DNA of 64,000 nt from Bacillota bacterium (GCA_026627065.1 JAPNUO010000001.1:310001-374000), one strand, 5' to 3'. Shown: positions 9,842-19,274, numbered from the stretch's first letter. Notes: generated by a model from the letters alone, not told the origin. Numbers and translations: made by a program.

Positions 9842-11944
9842 TTACACTTTGGCGGAGGCTCGCCAGGGCCAGAAGGCCGCCCGATTTAAGAGCACGGTAG
9901 TGCTGGGCACCAAAAGCGAGCGCACCAGCCAGGTATCCGCGAGCACGGCAAAACTCAGTCCGACCCCTATGGTCTTCAGAACCTGCAGGGGACTAATCAG
10001 CAGCGCCAAAAAGACCACCACCATGATCATGCCGGCCCCGGTGATCATCGATCCGGTCGTCGACACTCCATGGTAGACCGCCTCGCGGGTCGCCTTCCCT
10101 TCCAACATCGGCTCTTGGATGCGGTGGAGCAAGATGACCTCGTAATCCATGGAGAGGCCAAACAGCAAGACAAAAATCAACGGAGTCACCGAGCTGTCGA
10201 GTGGCTGGTTTTGAAAGCCAAACCACCCGTGGTGCACAACCAGCACGAGAAACCCGGCGGTCGCCAGCGCTACGAGACCGTCAAACACCACCCCTAACAG
10301 CGCCTGCACAATCGATCCGGTCGCCAGCGTGAGGAGCACGACGGCGACGACAAGGGCGGCGCCGATAATGATGGGCAGGCGTTTGGCCGTCAAATGGTTA
10401 AAGTTTTGCAAGATGGGCACCTGGCCGCCTGCCGCGGCACGGCTGTGCGGGGGCAGCCACCGGCCGATATCCTGGTTAATCCGGCTAGCCAGCTGGCTGG
10501 TCTTCAGGTTGTTCGGTCCCGTTTTCGCTGTGACGTAGACGACCACCAGATGCGAGTCATGAGGGGCAATAAAATCGGCCAGCACAGTTTTTAAAGGTGC
10601 GGGAGCGGCGTTGGGGTGCGCCGCAACGGCGGCCAACATGGGAGACGGCACGCCCAACGTGGTGGGAGAGCTGACGGATTTGACGTCAGGCAATGCCTGA
10701 AGGTGGCGCGTCACGGCACTCACCGTCTCCCAGGTCTTGACGCTGCCGACGCTGGTCGGCAGGCGCATGGCCACTGCAATAGGAGCAATGCTGCCCGGCC
10801 CGTCAATCGCTTGTTGCTTTTCGACCGCCTGGCGCAAGGGATCCGAAACCGGCAACATGGTCGCCAAATTCGCGGGGGTGCGCATGTGGATTTGCGGCGC
10901 AAAGGTGGCCAGAGGCAGGAGCAAGACCAACCCGACCGCCAGCGCGCTAACAGGACTCGTCGTCACCCAACGCCCAATGGTTTTCCATACATGCCAGTCG
11001 ACAATGCGCATCCGTCCCCAATACAGCCGGCGCCCAAACAGCGCCATGACTGCCGGAAGCAGGGAGTGGGTGGCTAAAAGATCGGCAAAAATGGCAACCG
11101 ATCCCCCGATGGCCAGGCCGCGCCAATATGCGTTGTCTCCCAACAGCAACGCGCCCACAGCCAGCGCGACGGCGATTCCGGAATAAAGGACCGACCGCCC
11201 CGCATGACCCATGCTGTCGATCACCGCCTCCTCGATGGGCATGTTCTCGTCCAGGTTGTGGCGAAAGCGGGTGCTAATAAACAGGGAGTAATCGATCCCC
11301 ACCCCGAGAGCTAAAAAGCTCACGATGTCGGTAAGGAACACCGACAACTGCACATGCAGCGAGATGACGCGTATGGCGGCCAAGGCCAGCTCCGAGCCGG
11401 CCACCGCAATCATGAGAGGCAAGAAGACACTCGCCACCGAACCGAAGACAAAAAGGAGCAAGACGGCGAGCACCGGCATCGCGGCCAGCCCGCTGTGCGT
11501 AATTGTCTGCGAGGTGTCCCGCTTGATGAGGCTGGCCAGAGCTGCCTGCGAAACATTCGAGGTCTGAGCCCCGTGGCGGCGGACAATCTGTTGAAACTGG
11601 TGGACTTGTCGGACGGTCGTGGTGGTCGAGGGCAAGAGCAACGTGTGTTCCGCACTAATGCGGTGAAAAACGCTGGGTGAAAGCCCGCTCGCTTTGCCCC
11701 ACGCGACCACCCGCTGAAGGCTCGCGTCTTCCACCAACAGCGTGGGAGGGGCCGGCTTGGCCTTGATTTTCTGCACTTGGTTGGTCGCCCAGGTGACGTT
11801 GCTATGGGGATTGGAGAATCCGCTCGAGGTAAGATTGTGGCTTACGCGCACCGCGAGCGGCACAGTAGCCAGCACCAAGAGAAACCAGCACAGGACGACA
11901 ATCCAGCGATAACGGATGGCAAACCGAGTCCACGCGCGAATCAT
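9842..11944 (-). CDS. MMPL/RND-family membrane transporter
   Basis: A 700-residue polytopic membrane protein with the duplicated MMPL layout: one N-terminal helix (about 14-35), an extracytoplasmic domain, a block of helices, a second extracytoplasmic domain and a second helix block. The charged transmembrane signatures GVGIDYSLFISTRFR and FGLSMDYEVILLHRI, one per half, match the proton-relay segments of MmpL/YdgH-type exporters of lipids or hydrophobic compounds. ATG at 11944 has AGGAGG 5 nt upstream. Lipid export is an inference from family and from nearby fatty-acyl genes. Confidence 0.85.
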   Translation of the reverse strand: MIRAWTRFAIRYRWIVVLCWFLLVLATVPLAVRVSHNLTSSGFSNPHSNVTWATNQVQKIKAKPAPPTLLVEDASLQRVVAWGKASGLSPSVFHRISAEHTLLLPSTTTTVRQVHQFQQIVRRHGAQTSNVSQAALASLIKRDTSQTITHSGLAAMPVLAVLLLFVFGSVASVFLPLMIAVAGSELALAAIRVISLHVQLSVFLTDIVSFLALGVGIDYSLFISTRFRHNLDENMPIEEAVIDSMGHAGRSVLYSGIAVALAVGALLLGDNAYWRGLAIGGSVAIFADLLATHSLLPAVMALFGRRLYWGRMRIVDWHVWKTIGRWVTTSPVSALAVGLVLLLPLATFAPQIHMRTPANLATMLPVSDPLRQAVEKQQAIDGPGSIAPIAVAMRLPTSVGSVKTWETVSAVTRHLQALPDVKSVSSPTTLGVPSPMLAAVAAHPNAAPAPLKTVLADFIAPHDSHLVVVYVTAKTGPNNLKTSQLASRINQDIGRWLPPHSRAAAGGQVPILQNFNHLTAKRLPIIIGAALVVAVVLLTLATGSIVQALLGVVFDGLVALATAGFLVLVVHHGWFGFQNQPLDSSVTPLIFVLLFGLSMDYEVILLHRIQEPMLEGKATREAVYHGVSTTGSMITGAGMIMVVVFLALLISPLQVLKTIGVGLSFAVLADTWLVRSLLVPSTTVLLNRAAFWPWRASAKV

Positions 11945-12043
11945 GCTTTCCTCCTGCAAGTCATCGATGAAACTGTTAGCTCTAGAAGAATAGCACATTT
12001 CCGCCCGACAGTTGTGGCACCCGACTTGCCATGAGCGCGTTCG

Positions 12044-12077
12044 AAAAACAGGCGTTGACCCGGGATGTCAACGCCTG
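12044..12077 (-). terminator. Rho-independent terminator after the aldehyde dehydrogenase gene
   Basis: On the minus strand an 11-bp perfect stem (CAGGCGTTGAC with GTCAACGCCTG, 7-nt loop) is followed by TTTTT. It lies 8 bp past the dehydrogenase stop and separates that gene from the MMPL gene. Confidence 0.85.
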
Positions 12078-12084
12078 CGTTCAT

Positions 12085-13575
12085 CTAGCGGCGAGGCGGT
12101 TTTAGCTGAATAAACTGCCAAGGTTTGGTCACGTCGTCGAGAAGATTGCTCATCACGTGCTTGACCACGGTGTAGTCCTCCAGCGCGTAGATTGACATGT
12201 CCTTGCCAAAACCGCTTTGCTTAAATCCGCCATGCGGCATTTCGGACACGATGGTGATGTGATCGTTGATCCACACGGTGCCTGCCTGAATCCGGGCGGC
12301 TACCCGCTCAGCGCGCTTGACATCGCGCGTCCATACTGAGGCCGCCAGCCCGTAGACGGTGTCGTTAGCCAGCCGCACGGCTTGATCTTCACCGTGGAAC
12401 GCCAGCACCACCAATACCGGCCCAAAAATTTCTTCTTGCACCACCGGCCAACTTTGGTCAACGTGGTAAAGGACCGTCGGCGGATAAAAGAATCCCCGGG
12501 GAAATTGGTCCTTGGCATACCGCTCGCCCCCCGCCGCCACCAGCGCACCCATCTCGCGCGCCGTCTCCACGTAGCGGGCGACGCGTTCCCGTTGGGCCGA
12601 CGAAATGAGGGGGCCCATTTCTGTCGCCGGATCCAGGGGATTCCCCACGCGCACTTGGCTTGCCTGATCAGCAAGGCGGTCCAAAAACTCGCGGAAAATG
12701 CCGTCCTCGACATAAACGCGGGTTGCGGCTGTGCAATCCTGTCCGGAATTGATGAACGCGCCAAAAATGGCCCCCTGCACCGCTTCATCCAAGTCCGCGT
12801 CGGCAAACACGACAAAGGGGGCTTTGCCGCCCAGCTCCATGTGGAGCCGCTTGACGGTTCGGCTTGCCTGAGCCATCACCTGAATGCCCGTCTTCGTGTC
12901 GCCGGTCAATGAAATCATCCTCACCTCGGGGTGCTCTGCCAAGCGCCCGCCGACGACGGCCCCCGGCCCGGTGACCACATTGAGCACCCCATCAGGAATC
13001 CCCGCCTCCTGGGCGGCGCGCGCCATCGCCAGCGCCGTCAGCGGGGTGTTGGAAGCTGGCTTGAGCACAATGGTGTTCCCCGCCGCTATGGCGGGTCCGA
13101 CCTTCCACACCGCCATGTTGAGCGGATAATTCCAGGGGGCGATCCCTGCTACCACACCGACAGGCTCGCGGCGAATACGGCTCGACGCGCCAGCCACATA
13201 TTCGACTTGGGCGCTGCCCGCCACGACTCTTGCCGCTCCCGCAAAAAATTTCAGGTTATCGATGGAAAACGCCACATCAAAGTTGGTGGACATGGTAATC
13301 GGCTTGCCGGTCTGGGCGGTTTCCAAAGCGGCCAACTCCGCCGACTGGCTGGCCAGGCGTTCAGCCCAGCGATATAGGAGTTCCGCGCGCTCTTGCGGAG
13401 GCGTTTGGCTCCATACGGAAAAGGCCGCGCCAGCCGCACGAACCGCCTCATCCACCTCCGACCGCCCCAACACCGCCACTTCCGCCACAGGCTCTTCCGT
13501 CGCAGGGTTGATCACCGGGCTCCATTCCTGCGAGGCAACCTCGCGCCCGTTGACCCACGCCCCATAGCGTTCCAT
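12085..13575 (-). CDS. NAD(P)-dependent aldehyde dehydrogenase, betaine-aldehyde/aminobutyraldehyde type
   Basis: Oxidises an aldehyde to its acid. The 496-residue protein has the ALDH core motifs: PWNYPLNMAVWK, the base Glu in MELGGKAPF (about 246), and nucleophile Cys in SGQDCTAATR (about 279). The GQDCTAA context resembles betaine-aldehyde and 4-aminobutyraldehyde dehydrogenases (GbsA/PatD), which is a family-level hint only. Two adjacent ATGs (13578, 13575) follow AAGGGAG; the second has 8-nt spacing and is chosen. It is transcribed divergently from a MaoC-like gene. Confidence 0.85.
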   Translation of the reverse strand: MERYGAWVNGREVASQEWSPVINPATEEPVAEVAVLGRSEVDEAVRAAGAAFSVWSQTPPQERAELLYRWAERLASQSAELAALETAQTGKPITMSTNFDVAFSIDNLKFFAGAARVVAGSAQVEYVAGASSRIRREPVGVVAGIAPWNYPLNMAVWKVGPAIAAGNTIVLKPASNTPLTALAMARAAQEAGIPDGVLNVVTGPGAVVGGRLAEHPEVRMISLTGDTKTGIQVMAQASRTVKRLHMELGGKAPFVVFADADLDEAVQGAIFGAFINSGQDCTAATRVYVEDGIFREFLDRLADQASQVRVGNPLDPATEMGPLISSAQRERVARYVETAREMGALVAAGGERYAKDQFPRGFFYPPTVLYHVDQSWPVVQEEIFGPVLVVLAFHGEDQAVRLANDTVYGLAASVWTRDVKRAERVAARIQAGTVWINDHITIVSEMPHGGFKQSGFGKDMSIYALEDYTVVKHVMSNLLDDVTKPWQFIQLKPPRR

Positions 13576-13794
13576 CATATGACTCCCTTTCTTTGACGTC
13601 TCCGCGGCCAGACTTTTTGGAATTCCTTTGAAAGCGAAAGAAGGCCGCTCTCCCATTATACCGGGCGGCTCACACTGACCCAAACGGTCTCCCCCTTCGC
13701 CGGCCAGGAAAAAATCCGCCGGCCCGGCCTCGCTGCGTTCCCTTTTATCCTCCAATGTGCTTCAATACGGGTAAAAGGCGGAGGAGGAGTCTTG

Positions 13795-14205
13795 GTGCTA
13801 TCGGTCGGTGACTCGATTAGCGAAACTTACCATGTCGATGCTGCCCTGGTGGCGCGTTTTGCCGAGGTCGTCGGCGATACCAACCCGCTTCATTTAGACC
13901 CGAAGGCAGCCGAACAATCGCGCTTTGGCCGGCCCATTGCCCATGGCACGCTCATCATGAGCTTTGTCTCGGGGTTATTGGGCCAACGCCTGCCAGGTCC
14001 CGGCAGCATTTATCTCCTGCAGCACACCGAATACCGGTCGCCTGTGTTTGTGGGCGACGATGTCACCGTCACACTCACCGTCCTGCAGATCTATTCCCGG
14101 CGAGTAGCCCGCGTGTCACACGAGGCTCGCGTCGGCGATCGGGTGGCGATGACCGGGTATTCCGACGTGCTGTTGCCGCCGGCCCCCGCTAGAGATTCTG
14201 TTTGA
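13795..14205 (+). CDS. MaoC-like (R)-specific enoyl-CoA hydratase
   Basis: A 136-residue single hot-dog protein with the hydratase-2 motif: Asp and His in DTNPLHLD near residues 24-31, followed by RFGRPIAHG. The family hydrates trans-2-enoyl-CoA to (R)-3-hydroxyacyl-CoA. GTG at 13795 follows GGAGGAGG; TTG at 13792 is possible. It ends convergently with the PhoU-like gene, overlapping it by 17 bp. The substrate is unknown. Confidence 0.8.
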   Translation: MLSVGDSISETYHVDAALVARFAEVVGDTNPLHLDPKAAEQSRFGRPIAHGTLIMSFVSGLLGQRLPGPGSIYLLQHTEYRSPVFVGDDVTVTLTVLQIYSRRVARVSHEARVGDRVAMTGYSDVLLPPAPARDSV

Positions 14206-14818
14206 CAATGATGGCATTGATCACGTTGGCTGCTAAATCCACCCGATCTGCCGCATTCGAGAGATGCCGGTAGACTTCGCGCATCTTGATTAAGTAATGC
14301 ACGGGGGTTTCGGGCGAAAAATGCGCAATCGCCTTGCGGTAGACGCCCTCCATCTTGTTTTCGTAGGATTTGGCTTTGAGCGCGTGCCGGTTGCTCGCCT
14401 GCGCGTCTTGGGTGAGTTGCGCGACGGCGTTGACCAGCTCGACCACCGCATCGTGGAGAATCTGGACCATGTCGCGGATAAATTGGTCGGGCTCGATCTG
14501 ATAAAGGCCAATCTCTTTAATGGTGTTCTCCGCATAATCGGCAATATCGTCGATGGCCCGCGAGAGTTCATTAATATCCTCACGGTCAAACGGCGTCACA
14601 AACGTCTGGGACAGCCGGTCCATCAGTTCCCGCCGCACCGCATCGGCGCGATGCTCTTGTTCCCCGGCCTCTTCCGCAATGCGCGCCCGGTCGATGGGAT
14701 CGTCACTGGCCACATATTGCAGAACCTTCTCCACCATCACCAAGGTTTCTTCCAGTTGCTGCGACAGCAACTGCGGAAAACTGTCGTGCGTGCCCACAAT
14801 CAAATCGCGCCAACGCAC
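14189..14818 (-). CDS. PhoU-like DUF47 protein, partner of the Pit phosphate transporter
   Basis: A 209-residue helical protein of the DUF47 (PhoU-related, TIGR00153) family, with alternating charged helices and DREDINELSRAIDDIADYAENT near the middle, the typical metal-binding helix region. Such proteins sit next to Pit-type transporters and are thought to modulate them. GTG at 14818 is preferred to ATG at 14842 because AAGGAGG lies 8 nt upstream. It follows the transporter gene by 32 bp, so both are one operon. Confidence 0.85.
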   Translation of the reverse strand: MRWRDLIVGTHDSFPQLLSQQLEETLVMVEKVLQYVASDDPIDRARIAEEAGEQEHRADAVRRELMDRLSQTFVTPFDREDINELSRAIDDIADYAENTIKEIGLYQIEPDQFIRDMVQILHDAVVELVNAVAQLTQDAQASNRHALKAKSYENKMEGVYRKAIAHFSPETPVHYLIKMREVYRHLSNAADRVDLAANVINAIIVKQNL

Positions 14819-14850
14819 CGACCTCGCCTCCTTCCGCTTCATGCTCCCTG

Positions 14851-15837
14851 TTACAGGGCGTGCGCCAGACGGTCGACCCCCATGGCCAAGGCTCCCAGGG
14901 CCACCGCCAGCGGCAACGTCAAAAGCCAGACTTTAATAAATTTGGTCACGGTCAGCCAACGCACCTGGTAAGGATGCAGCGCCGTCCCAGTGCCGAACAA
15001 ACTGCCGTCCGTGGTCTGGGTCGTGCTCACCGGGAAACCCATAAGCGCCGCACTGGCTACCGTAATGGCCGCGCTTAGCTGAGTGCTGACCGCCTGCATC
15101 GGCCGCAGGCGAAATATGTGACCGCTTACCGTCTTGGCAATGCGAAGCCCACCGGTAAAAAAGCCGAACATCCAAAAGAGCCACGGTAAGACAATCGCCG
15201 GCCAGGTCACGCGATAGTGTGCGCCATGCTCCACCAACAGCAAAAACACCGCCGTAAGTCCGATGGCCTTCTCCTGATCGTTGGCCCCGTAAGCCAACCC
15301 TTGAAAGATCACCGTCAGACCCTGGGCGCGCGCCCCGCCAAAGCCAATGTGCGGATAGCGACGCATCAGCATCCAGAGCAGCGTGGTCACGATAAAGGCC
15401 ACGCCAAATCCCACCATGACCGAACCCACCAGTCCCACCAGCACCTTCAGAACTCCGGACCAATGGACCCAGGCCAAGCGCCCATCGGCCAGCACCGCCC
15501 CCACCATGGCCCCCGCCAGAGCTAATGTGGTGCTGGTGGGAATAGAGAGATACCACGTCACCAACAGCGTGGCGACAGCCCCTAGCAGCGACAACATGAG
15601 GACCGTGTGCCCCGCCACCTGAAAGTTCACAATTTCGACCGCGATGGTATGCGAGACGCGGGTGCCAAAAATAAACGGTCCGGCCAGGATGCTTAACAAA
15701 AGCAATGTCACGACCACCGGCGGCCGAAAACGGCTTGAGGAGAGATAGGTGCCAATCAGATTCCCGCCATCGTTGATGCCTGACACGCTGGTAAACGCAA
15801 AAATTAAAAGAAAGACAAGAACATCAACGACTGTCAC
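14851..15837 (-). CDS. pit: Pit-family inorganic phosphate transporter
   Basis: A low-affinity phosphate permease of the PiT family with about ten hydrophobic segments over 328 residues. The family signature GINDGGNLIGTYLSSS near residue 20 and a second-half repeat (FQGLAYGANDQEKAIG, then MGFPVSTTQTTDGS) show the duplicated PiT fold. The GAND motif in the second half is diagnostic; the first copy reads GIND. GTG at 15837 follows GGGGGAG. The PhoU-like gene is downstream in the same operon, and TTAA repeats upstream suggest phosphate control. Confidence 0.88.
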   Translation of the reverse strand: MTVVDVLVFLLIFAFTSVSGINDGGNLIGTYLSSSRFRPPVVVTLLLLSILAGPFIFGTRVSHTIAVEIVNFQVAGHTVLMLSLLGAVATLLVTWYLSIPTSTTLALAGAMVGAVLADGRLAWVHWSGVLKVLVGLVGSVMVGFGVAFIVTTLLWMLMRRYPHIGFGGARAQGLTVIFQGLAYGANDQEKAIGLTAVFLLLVEHGAHYRVTWPAIVLPWLFWMFGFFTGGLRIAKTVSGHIFRLRPMQAVSTQLSAAITVASAALMGFPVSTTQTTDGSLFGTGTALHPYQVRWLTVTKFIKVWLLTLPLAVALGALAMGVDRLAHAL

Positions 15838-15878
15838 CGCGCTCCCCCTTTTGGCCGACACGCCCCGCGCGACCGGCC

Positions 15879-15915
15879 TTAACCAAACCTTAATATGATA
15901 TTAACACAATCTTAA
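15879..15915. promoter_or_regulatory. Putative PhoP box: four TTAA repeats on an 11-bp period
   Basis: TTAA begins at 15879, 15890, 15901 and 15912, an exact 11-bp spacing. On the plus strand the hexamers read TTAACC, TTAATA, TTAACA, TTAATA, close to the TT(A/C/T)ACA half-sites of Bacillus PhoP boxes. The array lies about 40 bp upstream of the Pit transporter start. Binding by PhoP is an inference; no phoP gene is in the window. Confidence 0.6.
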
Positions 15916-15940
15916 TATTAAAAACAGGGGCAACATCTTA

Positions 15941-15979
15941 AGAAAAGAAAAAGAAATCCTCAACGTGCGTTGAGGATTT
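15941..15979 (-). terminator. Rho-independent terminator after rpsA
   Basis: On the minus strand a 10-12 bp stem (AAATCCTCAACG with CGTTGAGGATTT) is followed by CTTTTTCTTTTC. It starts 12 bp past the rpsA stop and insulates the Pit operon from rpsA transcription. Confidence 0.85.
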
Positions 15980-15990
15980 GCAGAAGACCG

Positions 15991-17235
15991 TTATTCGGGG
16001 TCCGACACCTCTTCGGGGAGTTCGTCGTCCCAATCCCCCGCGTGATACGCGGTCATCCGGCGAGGAGGCTCCGGCTCTTGAGGCGCCTCGTCCTCCGGCT
16101 CCTCCTGGACCGCGGCGAGTCCGCCTTCGCGATCCGCTTCACGCTTGGACAAGGATATGCGCTTTCTTTCCGGGTCGACCTGCAGCACCTTCACCGCAAT
16201 TTCCTCGCCGATTTGGACCACCTCGGCGGGATTGTTGACGCGGTAGTCGGCCAGTTGCGAGATGTGCACCAGCCCATCCACCCCCGGCTCCAGCTGCACG
16301 AAGACGCCAAAAGTGGCCAACCGCACCACCTGTCCGCGATAAATGCGGCCTTCGATGTAGCGTTCCGCCACTTTGTCCCACGGGCTCCCCTCAACCTGCC
16401 GCAGGCCTAAGCTGATTTTCCCCTTTTCAGGATTCAGTCGCAGGACTTTGACGCGGATAGGCTGTCCCACCTGCAAAATCTCAGACGGGTGATTAATCCG
16501 GCCCCAGGACATTTCGCTAATGTGCAAGAGCCCATCTACACCGCCGAGGTCGATAAACGCGCCAAAATCCGTGATGCTTTTCACCGTTCCGTCCCAAATT
16601 TGGCCTTCCTGGATTTTGGACCAGACCTCTTCTTGCTTGGCCTTGGTTTCCTCGATCACCACTTCCTTGCGGGACAAAATCGCCCGACGCTTATGGCGGT
16701 CGATTTCCACCACCCGGACCCGCACGGTCTGACCCAAAAAGGGCTCTAAATCATGCACAAAGCCTGGCGCAATGAGCGAGGCGGGAATAAATCCCCGCAG
16801 GCCAACATCGACGACAAGCCCTCCCTTGACGACCTCTACCACCGGCGCTTCCAAGATTTCTCGCGTCTTCAAGGCTTCTTCGAGGCGCTCCCAGGCTCGC
16901 TCTTCGTCGGCGCGGCGCTTCGACAATTTTAATGTGCCTTCCTCGCCTTCATAGCCTAAGACGTACACGGAAATGACGTCACCCAACTGCACTACATCTT
17001 CAGCCCGCTCAATGCGCCGATGGCTGAGATCGCGCAAATGGATGATGCCTTCGGATTTAGCCCCTACGTCAACAAGGACGCCATCTTGCGAGATGTGCAC
17101 CACCTTGCCTTGGAGGATGTCCCCTGGGCGGACGTCTCCCCCCAGCCCATAGGCCAGCGATTCCTCCATCTTGAGCGCTTCTTCCATCTCGTTGCGTGTC
17201 TCGTTAGGGGCCCCTTCCTGCTTCTCGTCATCCAT
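15991..17235 (-). CDS. rpsA: 30S ribosomal protein S1-like protein, four S1 domains
   Basis: A 414-residue RNA-binding protein with four S1 OB-fold repeats: GDILQGKVVHIS (about 35), APVVEVVKGGLVVDVG (about 120), GTVKSITDFGAFIDLG (about 205) and GQVVRLATFGVFVQLE (about 290). An acidic tail (about 385 onward) ends the protein. Four domains is the usual Gram-positive count, versus six in proteobacteria. The role is mRNA binding during translation. ATG at 17235 has GGGAGG 9 nt upstream. It follows plsC and cmk, the order cmk-plsC-rpsA found in many Firmicutes. Confidence 0.9.
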   Translation of the reverse strand: MDDEKQEGAPNETRNEMEEALKMEESLAYGLGGDVRPGDILQGKVVHISQDGVLVDVGAKSEGIIHLRDLSHRRIERAEDVVQLGDVISVYVLGYEGEEGTLKLSKRRADEERAWERLEEALKTREILEAPVVEVVKGGLVVDVGLRGFIPASLIAPGFVHDLEPFLGQTVRVRVVEIDRHKRRAILSRKEVVIEETKAKQEEVWSKIQEGQIWDGTVKSITDFGAFIDLGGVDGLLHISEMSWGRINHPSEILQVGQPIRVKVLRLNPEKGKISLGLRQVEGSPWDKVAERYIEGRIYRGQVVRLATFGVFVQLEPGVDGLVHISQLADYRVNNPAEVVQIGEEIAVKVLQVDPERKRISLSKREADREGGLAAVQEEPEDEAPQEPEPPRRMTAYHAGDWDDELPEEVSDPE

Positions 17236-17324
17236 CAGTGCCGACCTCCCAATTCCATTCCCAAACAGCCAGGGAAGGCTATTCTCTCCCATCTTACAAC
17301 GGATTCAAGGAATATCCAACCATT

Positions 17325-17909
17325 TCATCGCGCTCCCATCGCCTCGCCTCGCTCGATGAGCTCGCGAATTTTTTCCATCACCAGCACCTGTGCCTCCTTT
17401 TTGCCGAGCGCCGGATCGAGGCGAAACGGTTGGCCAATGACATAGCGAATGGTGCGCCGAAAACCATACCGTCCGGAGATGCCGATCGGCAGCAGTTGGC
17501 ATCCCGTTTTCTGCGCCAAATAGACAACGCCGGACCGCGCCTCTTGCAGCTCCCCGGTTTCCGAGCGATGTCCTTCAGGAAACAGCACAATCACCTCGCC
17601 ACGCCGCAAAATATCCAACGAATGGCGAATTGCCTGCCGATCCGGGCGGCCGCGGCGGACAGGGTAGGCTTGCACATATTTAAAAATCCAGGGAAGAAAC
17701 GGATAGGAAAACAATTCCACTTTCGTCATAAAGTGCACCGGTCGCCGCAGAATGGCGCCCACCATAGGGGGATCAAAGCCGCTGCGGTGATTGGCAATGA
17801 CAATTAACGCCCCTTCTTTGGGAACATTTTCGAGGCCGGTCACGCGAACCCGGAAGTAGAGCATCAGGATGGTTCGCACAACCCAGTAGAGAGTCCAGTA
17901 AACAATCAT
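17325..17909 (-). CDS. plsC: 1-acyl-sn-glycerol-3-phosphate acyltransferase
   Basis: Transfers an acyl chain to lysophosphatidic acid in phospholipid synthesis, at the membrane. The 194-residue protein has an N-terminal hydrophobic helix, the HX4D catalytic motif in NHRSGFD (about 46) and the substrate motif FPEGHRS (about 117). The ATG at 17909 overlaps the cmk stop as ATGA and is chosen over the GTG or ATG further upstream. Confidence 0.9.
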   Translation of the reverse strand: MIVYWTLYWVVRTILMLYFRVRVTGLENVPKEGALIVIANHRSGFDPPMVGAILRRPVHFMTKVELFSYPFLPWIFKYVQAYPVRRGRPDRQAIRHSLDILRRGEVIVLFPEGHRSETGELQEARSGVVYLAQKTGCQLLPIGISGRYGFRRTIRYVIGQPFRLDPALGKKEAQVLVMEKIRELIERGEAMGAR

Positions 17910-18595
17910 TCCCCTAGTCGTTGGCGACACGTGTTCAACATGATCGCCACAACCTCCTCCACGTCCATATGGGTGGTATCGACCACCACCGCGTCGCGGG
18001 CGCGTGAGAGCGGAGCGTACGGTCTGGAGGAGTCCAGCATGTCCCGATGCTGAATTTCCTCCCGAATGCGGTCGAGCGAGACCGTATAGCCTAATTGACT
18101 CAACTCTTGATAGCGACGATGGGCTCGCGCTTCTAGGGAGGCCGTCAAATAAAACTTCACCTCCGCCTCCGGCAGGACAAACGTGCCGATATCCCGTCCG
18201 TCCATCACCACGCCGCCTTGACTGGCGAGTTCGCGTTGACGCGCCACCATCTCTTGGCGCACCCGGGGAAAGCCCGCCACTTGGGCGACGCTGGCGGTGA
18301 CCTCCGGCCGGCGCAGTGCGTCGGTCACGTCGTGACCATCCATAATCACCCGGACCTGGCCCTGCGGCGCCGGATAGAGTTCAATCGTCGTTTCCTCGAG
18401 CAACTCCGCCAAGGCCGCTTCATCGCGCAAATCCACCCCGTTCACTAGGGCCTTGTGCGCCAACGCCCGATACATGGAGCCGGTGTCGAGATAAAGAAAA
18501 CCCAATCGAGCGGCCAAAAGCCGCGCCACCGTGCTCTTTCCGGCCCCCGCCGGTCCGTCCACGGCAATCGTCGCTCTGCCCGCCGGGTTAGCCAC
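17906..18595 (-). CDS. cmk: Cytidylate kinase
   Basis: Phosphorylates CMP and dCMP with ATP. The 229-residue protein carries the P-loop GPAGAGKST (about 14-22), the CMP-binding region LDTGSMYRALA and the lid MDGRDIGTFVLPEA. All are standard for bacterial Cmk. The GTG start at 18595 lies inside the end of aroH, and the stop overlaps plsC, so aroH-cmk-plsC-rpsA reads as one operon. Confidence 0.93.
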   Translation of the reverse strand: MANPAGRATIAVDGPAGAGKSTVARLLAARLGFLYLDTGSMYRALAHKALVNGVDLRDEAALAELLEETTIELYPAPQGQVRVIMDGHDVTDALRRPEVTASVAQVAGFPRVRQEMVARQRELASQGGVVMDGRDIGTFVLPEAEVKFYLTASLEARAHRRYQELSQLGYTVSLDRIREEIQHRDMLDSSRPYAPLSRARDAVVVDTTHMDVEEVVAIMLNTCRQRLGE

Positions 18596-18965
18596 GCGGC
18601 GTCACATCGGAACTTAAGTCTTCGCGCAGCACAACCGCCCGATGGAGATAGACATGGCGGACTTCCCGCGGCGACCGAGACGTTTCGGCATGCATAAGGA
18701 CGCGAATCGTTTTGGGCAGACCGTGCGGCACGTCCAGTTCTCGCATGCAAATGACCGGAACATACTGCCATCCAATGCGCCGGGCCGCTTCCGCCGGGAA
18801 CGTGGCATGCAGATCCGGCGACAATGTAAAACAGATGCTGGCCATATCGTCTGGCTCTACTCCGTTGGCTTCCGCCATGGCTAACAAGAGTTCCGCCGTG
18901 CGCTCGAGAATCTCTTCGGCGGTATCATGCTCTACCGTGGTCGCGCCACGTATCCCCCGAATCAC
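18588..18965 (-). CDS. aroH: Monofunctional chorismate mutase, AroH type
   Basis: Converts chorismate to prephenate for phenylalanine and tyrosine synthesis. The 125-residue protein has the AroH-class residues: Arg in IRGATTV at the N-terminus, Cys and Glu in CMRELDV, Arg in IRVLMH and Tyr in VYLHRAVVL, matching the Bacillus subtilis enzyme's Arg7, Cys75, Glu78, Arg90 and Tyr108 set. GTG at 18965 follows GGGAGG. It overlaps cmk by 8 bp. Confidence 0.92.
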   Translation of the reverse strand: MIRGIRGATTVEHDTAEEILERTAELLLAMAEANGVEPDDMASICFTLSPDLHATFPAEAARRIGWQYVPVICMRELDVPHGLPKTIRVLMHAETSRSPREVRHVYLHRAVVLREDLSSDVTPRG

Positions 18966-18995
18966 CGGTTCTGCCTCCCTTACCTGAATTCACGG

Positions 18996-19151
18996 TTAGC
19001 GAGAGGTCTCTTCTTGAGCCTCAGCTTGAATCCGCTGTTGGCACACCTCACAAATATATGCCGGATCGTCGGAGGACTTGAGCCGTTCATACTCGGCAGT
19101 CCAGACCGCGATTTCAACGCGGCGGCCACACACGCGACACTTTACTTCCAT
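18996..19151 (-). CDS. Small zinc-ribbon protein, YlaI-like (DUF2197)
   Basis: A 51-residue protein with two CxxC pairs, CRVCGRR near residue 5 and CEVCQQ near 34, separated by a charged stretch, matching the YlaI/DUF2197 family of Firmicute zinc ribbons of unknown function. ATG at 19151 follows GGGGGGAAG. It lies just upstream of aroH on the same strand. Confidence 0.7.
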   Translation of the reverse strand: MEVKCRVCGRRVEIAVWTAEYERLKSSDDPAYICEVCQQRIQAEAQEETSR

Positions 19152-19274
19152 CGCTCTTCCCCCCTGCGGATTCATGGTCCCCGCTATCCTACCCATTGTG
19201 CAAGGTTCCCGTGGGCATTGCAAGAGGCTTTCTACGAGAATTTGCTACAATCAAGGCCAAGACAAAGGAGCGTG

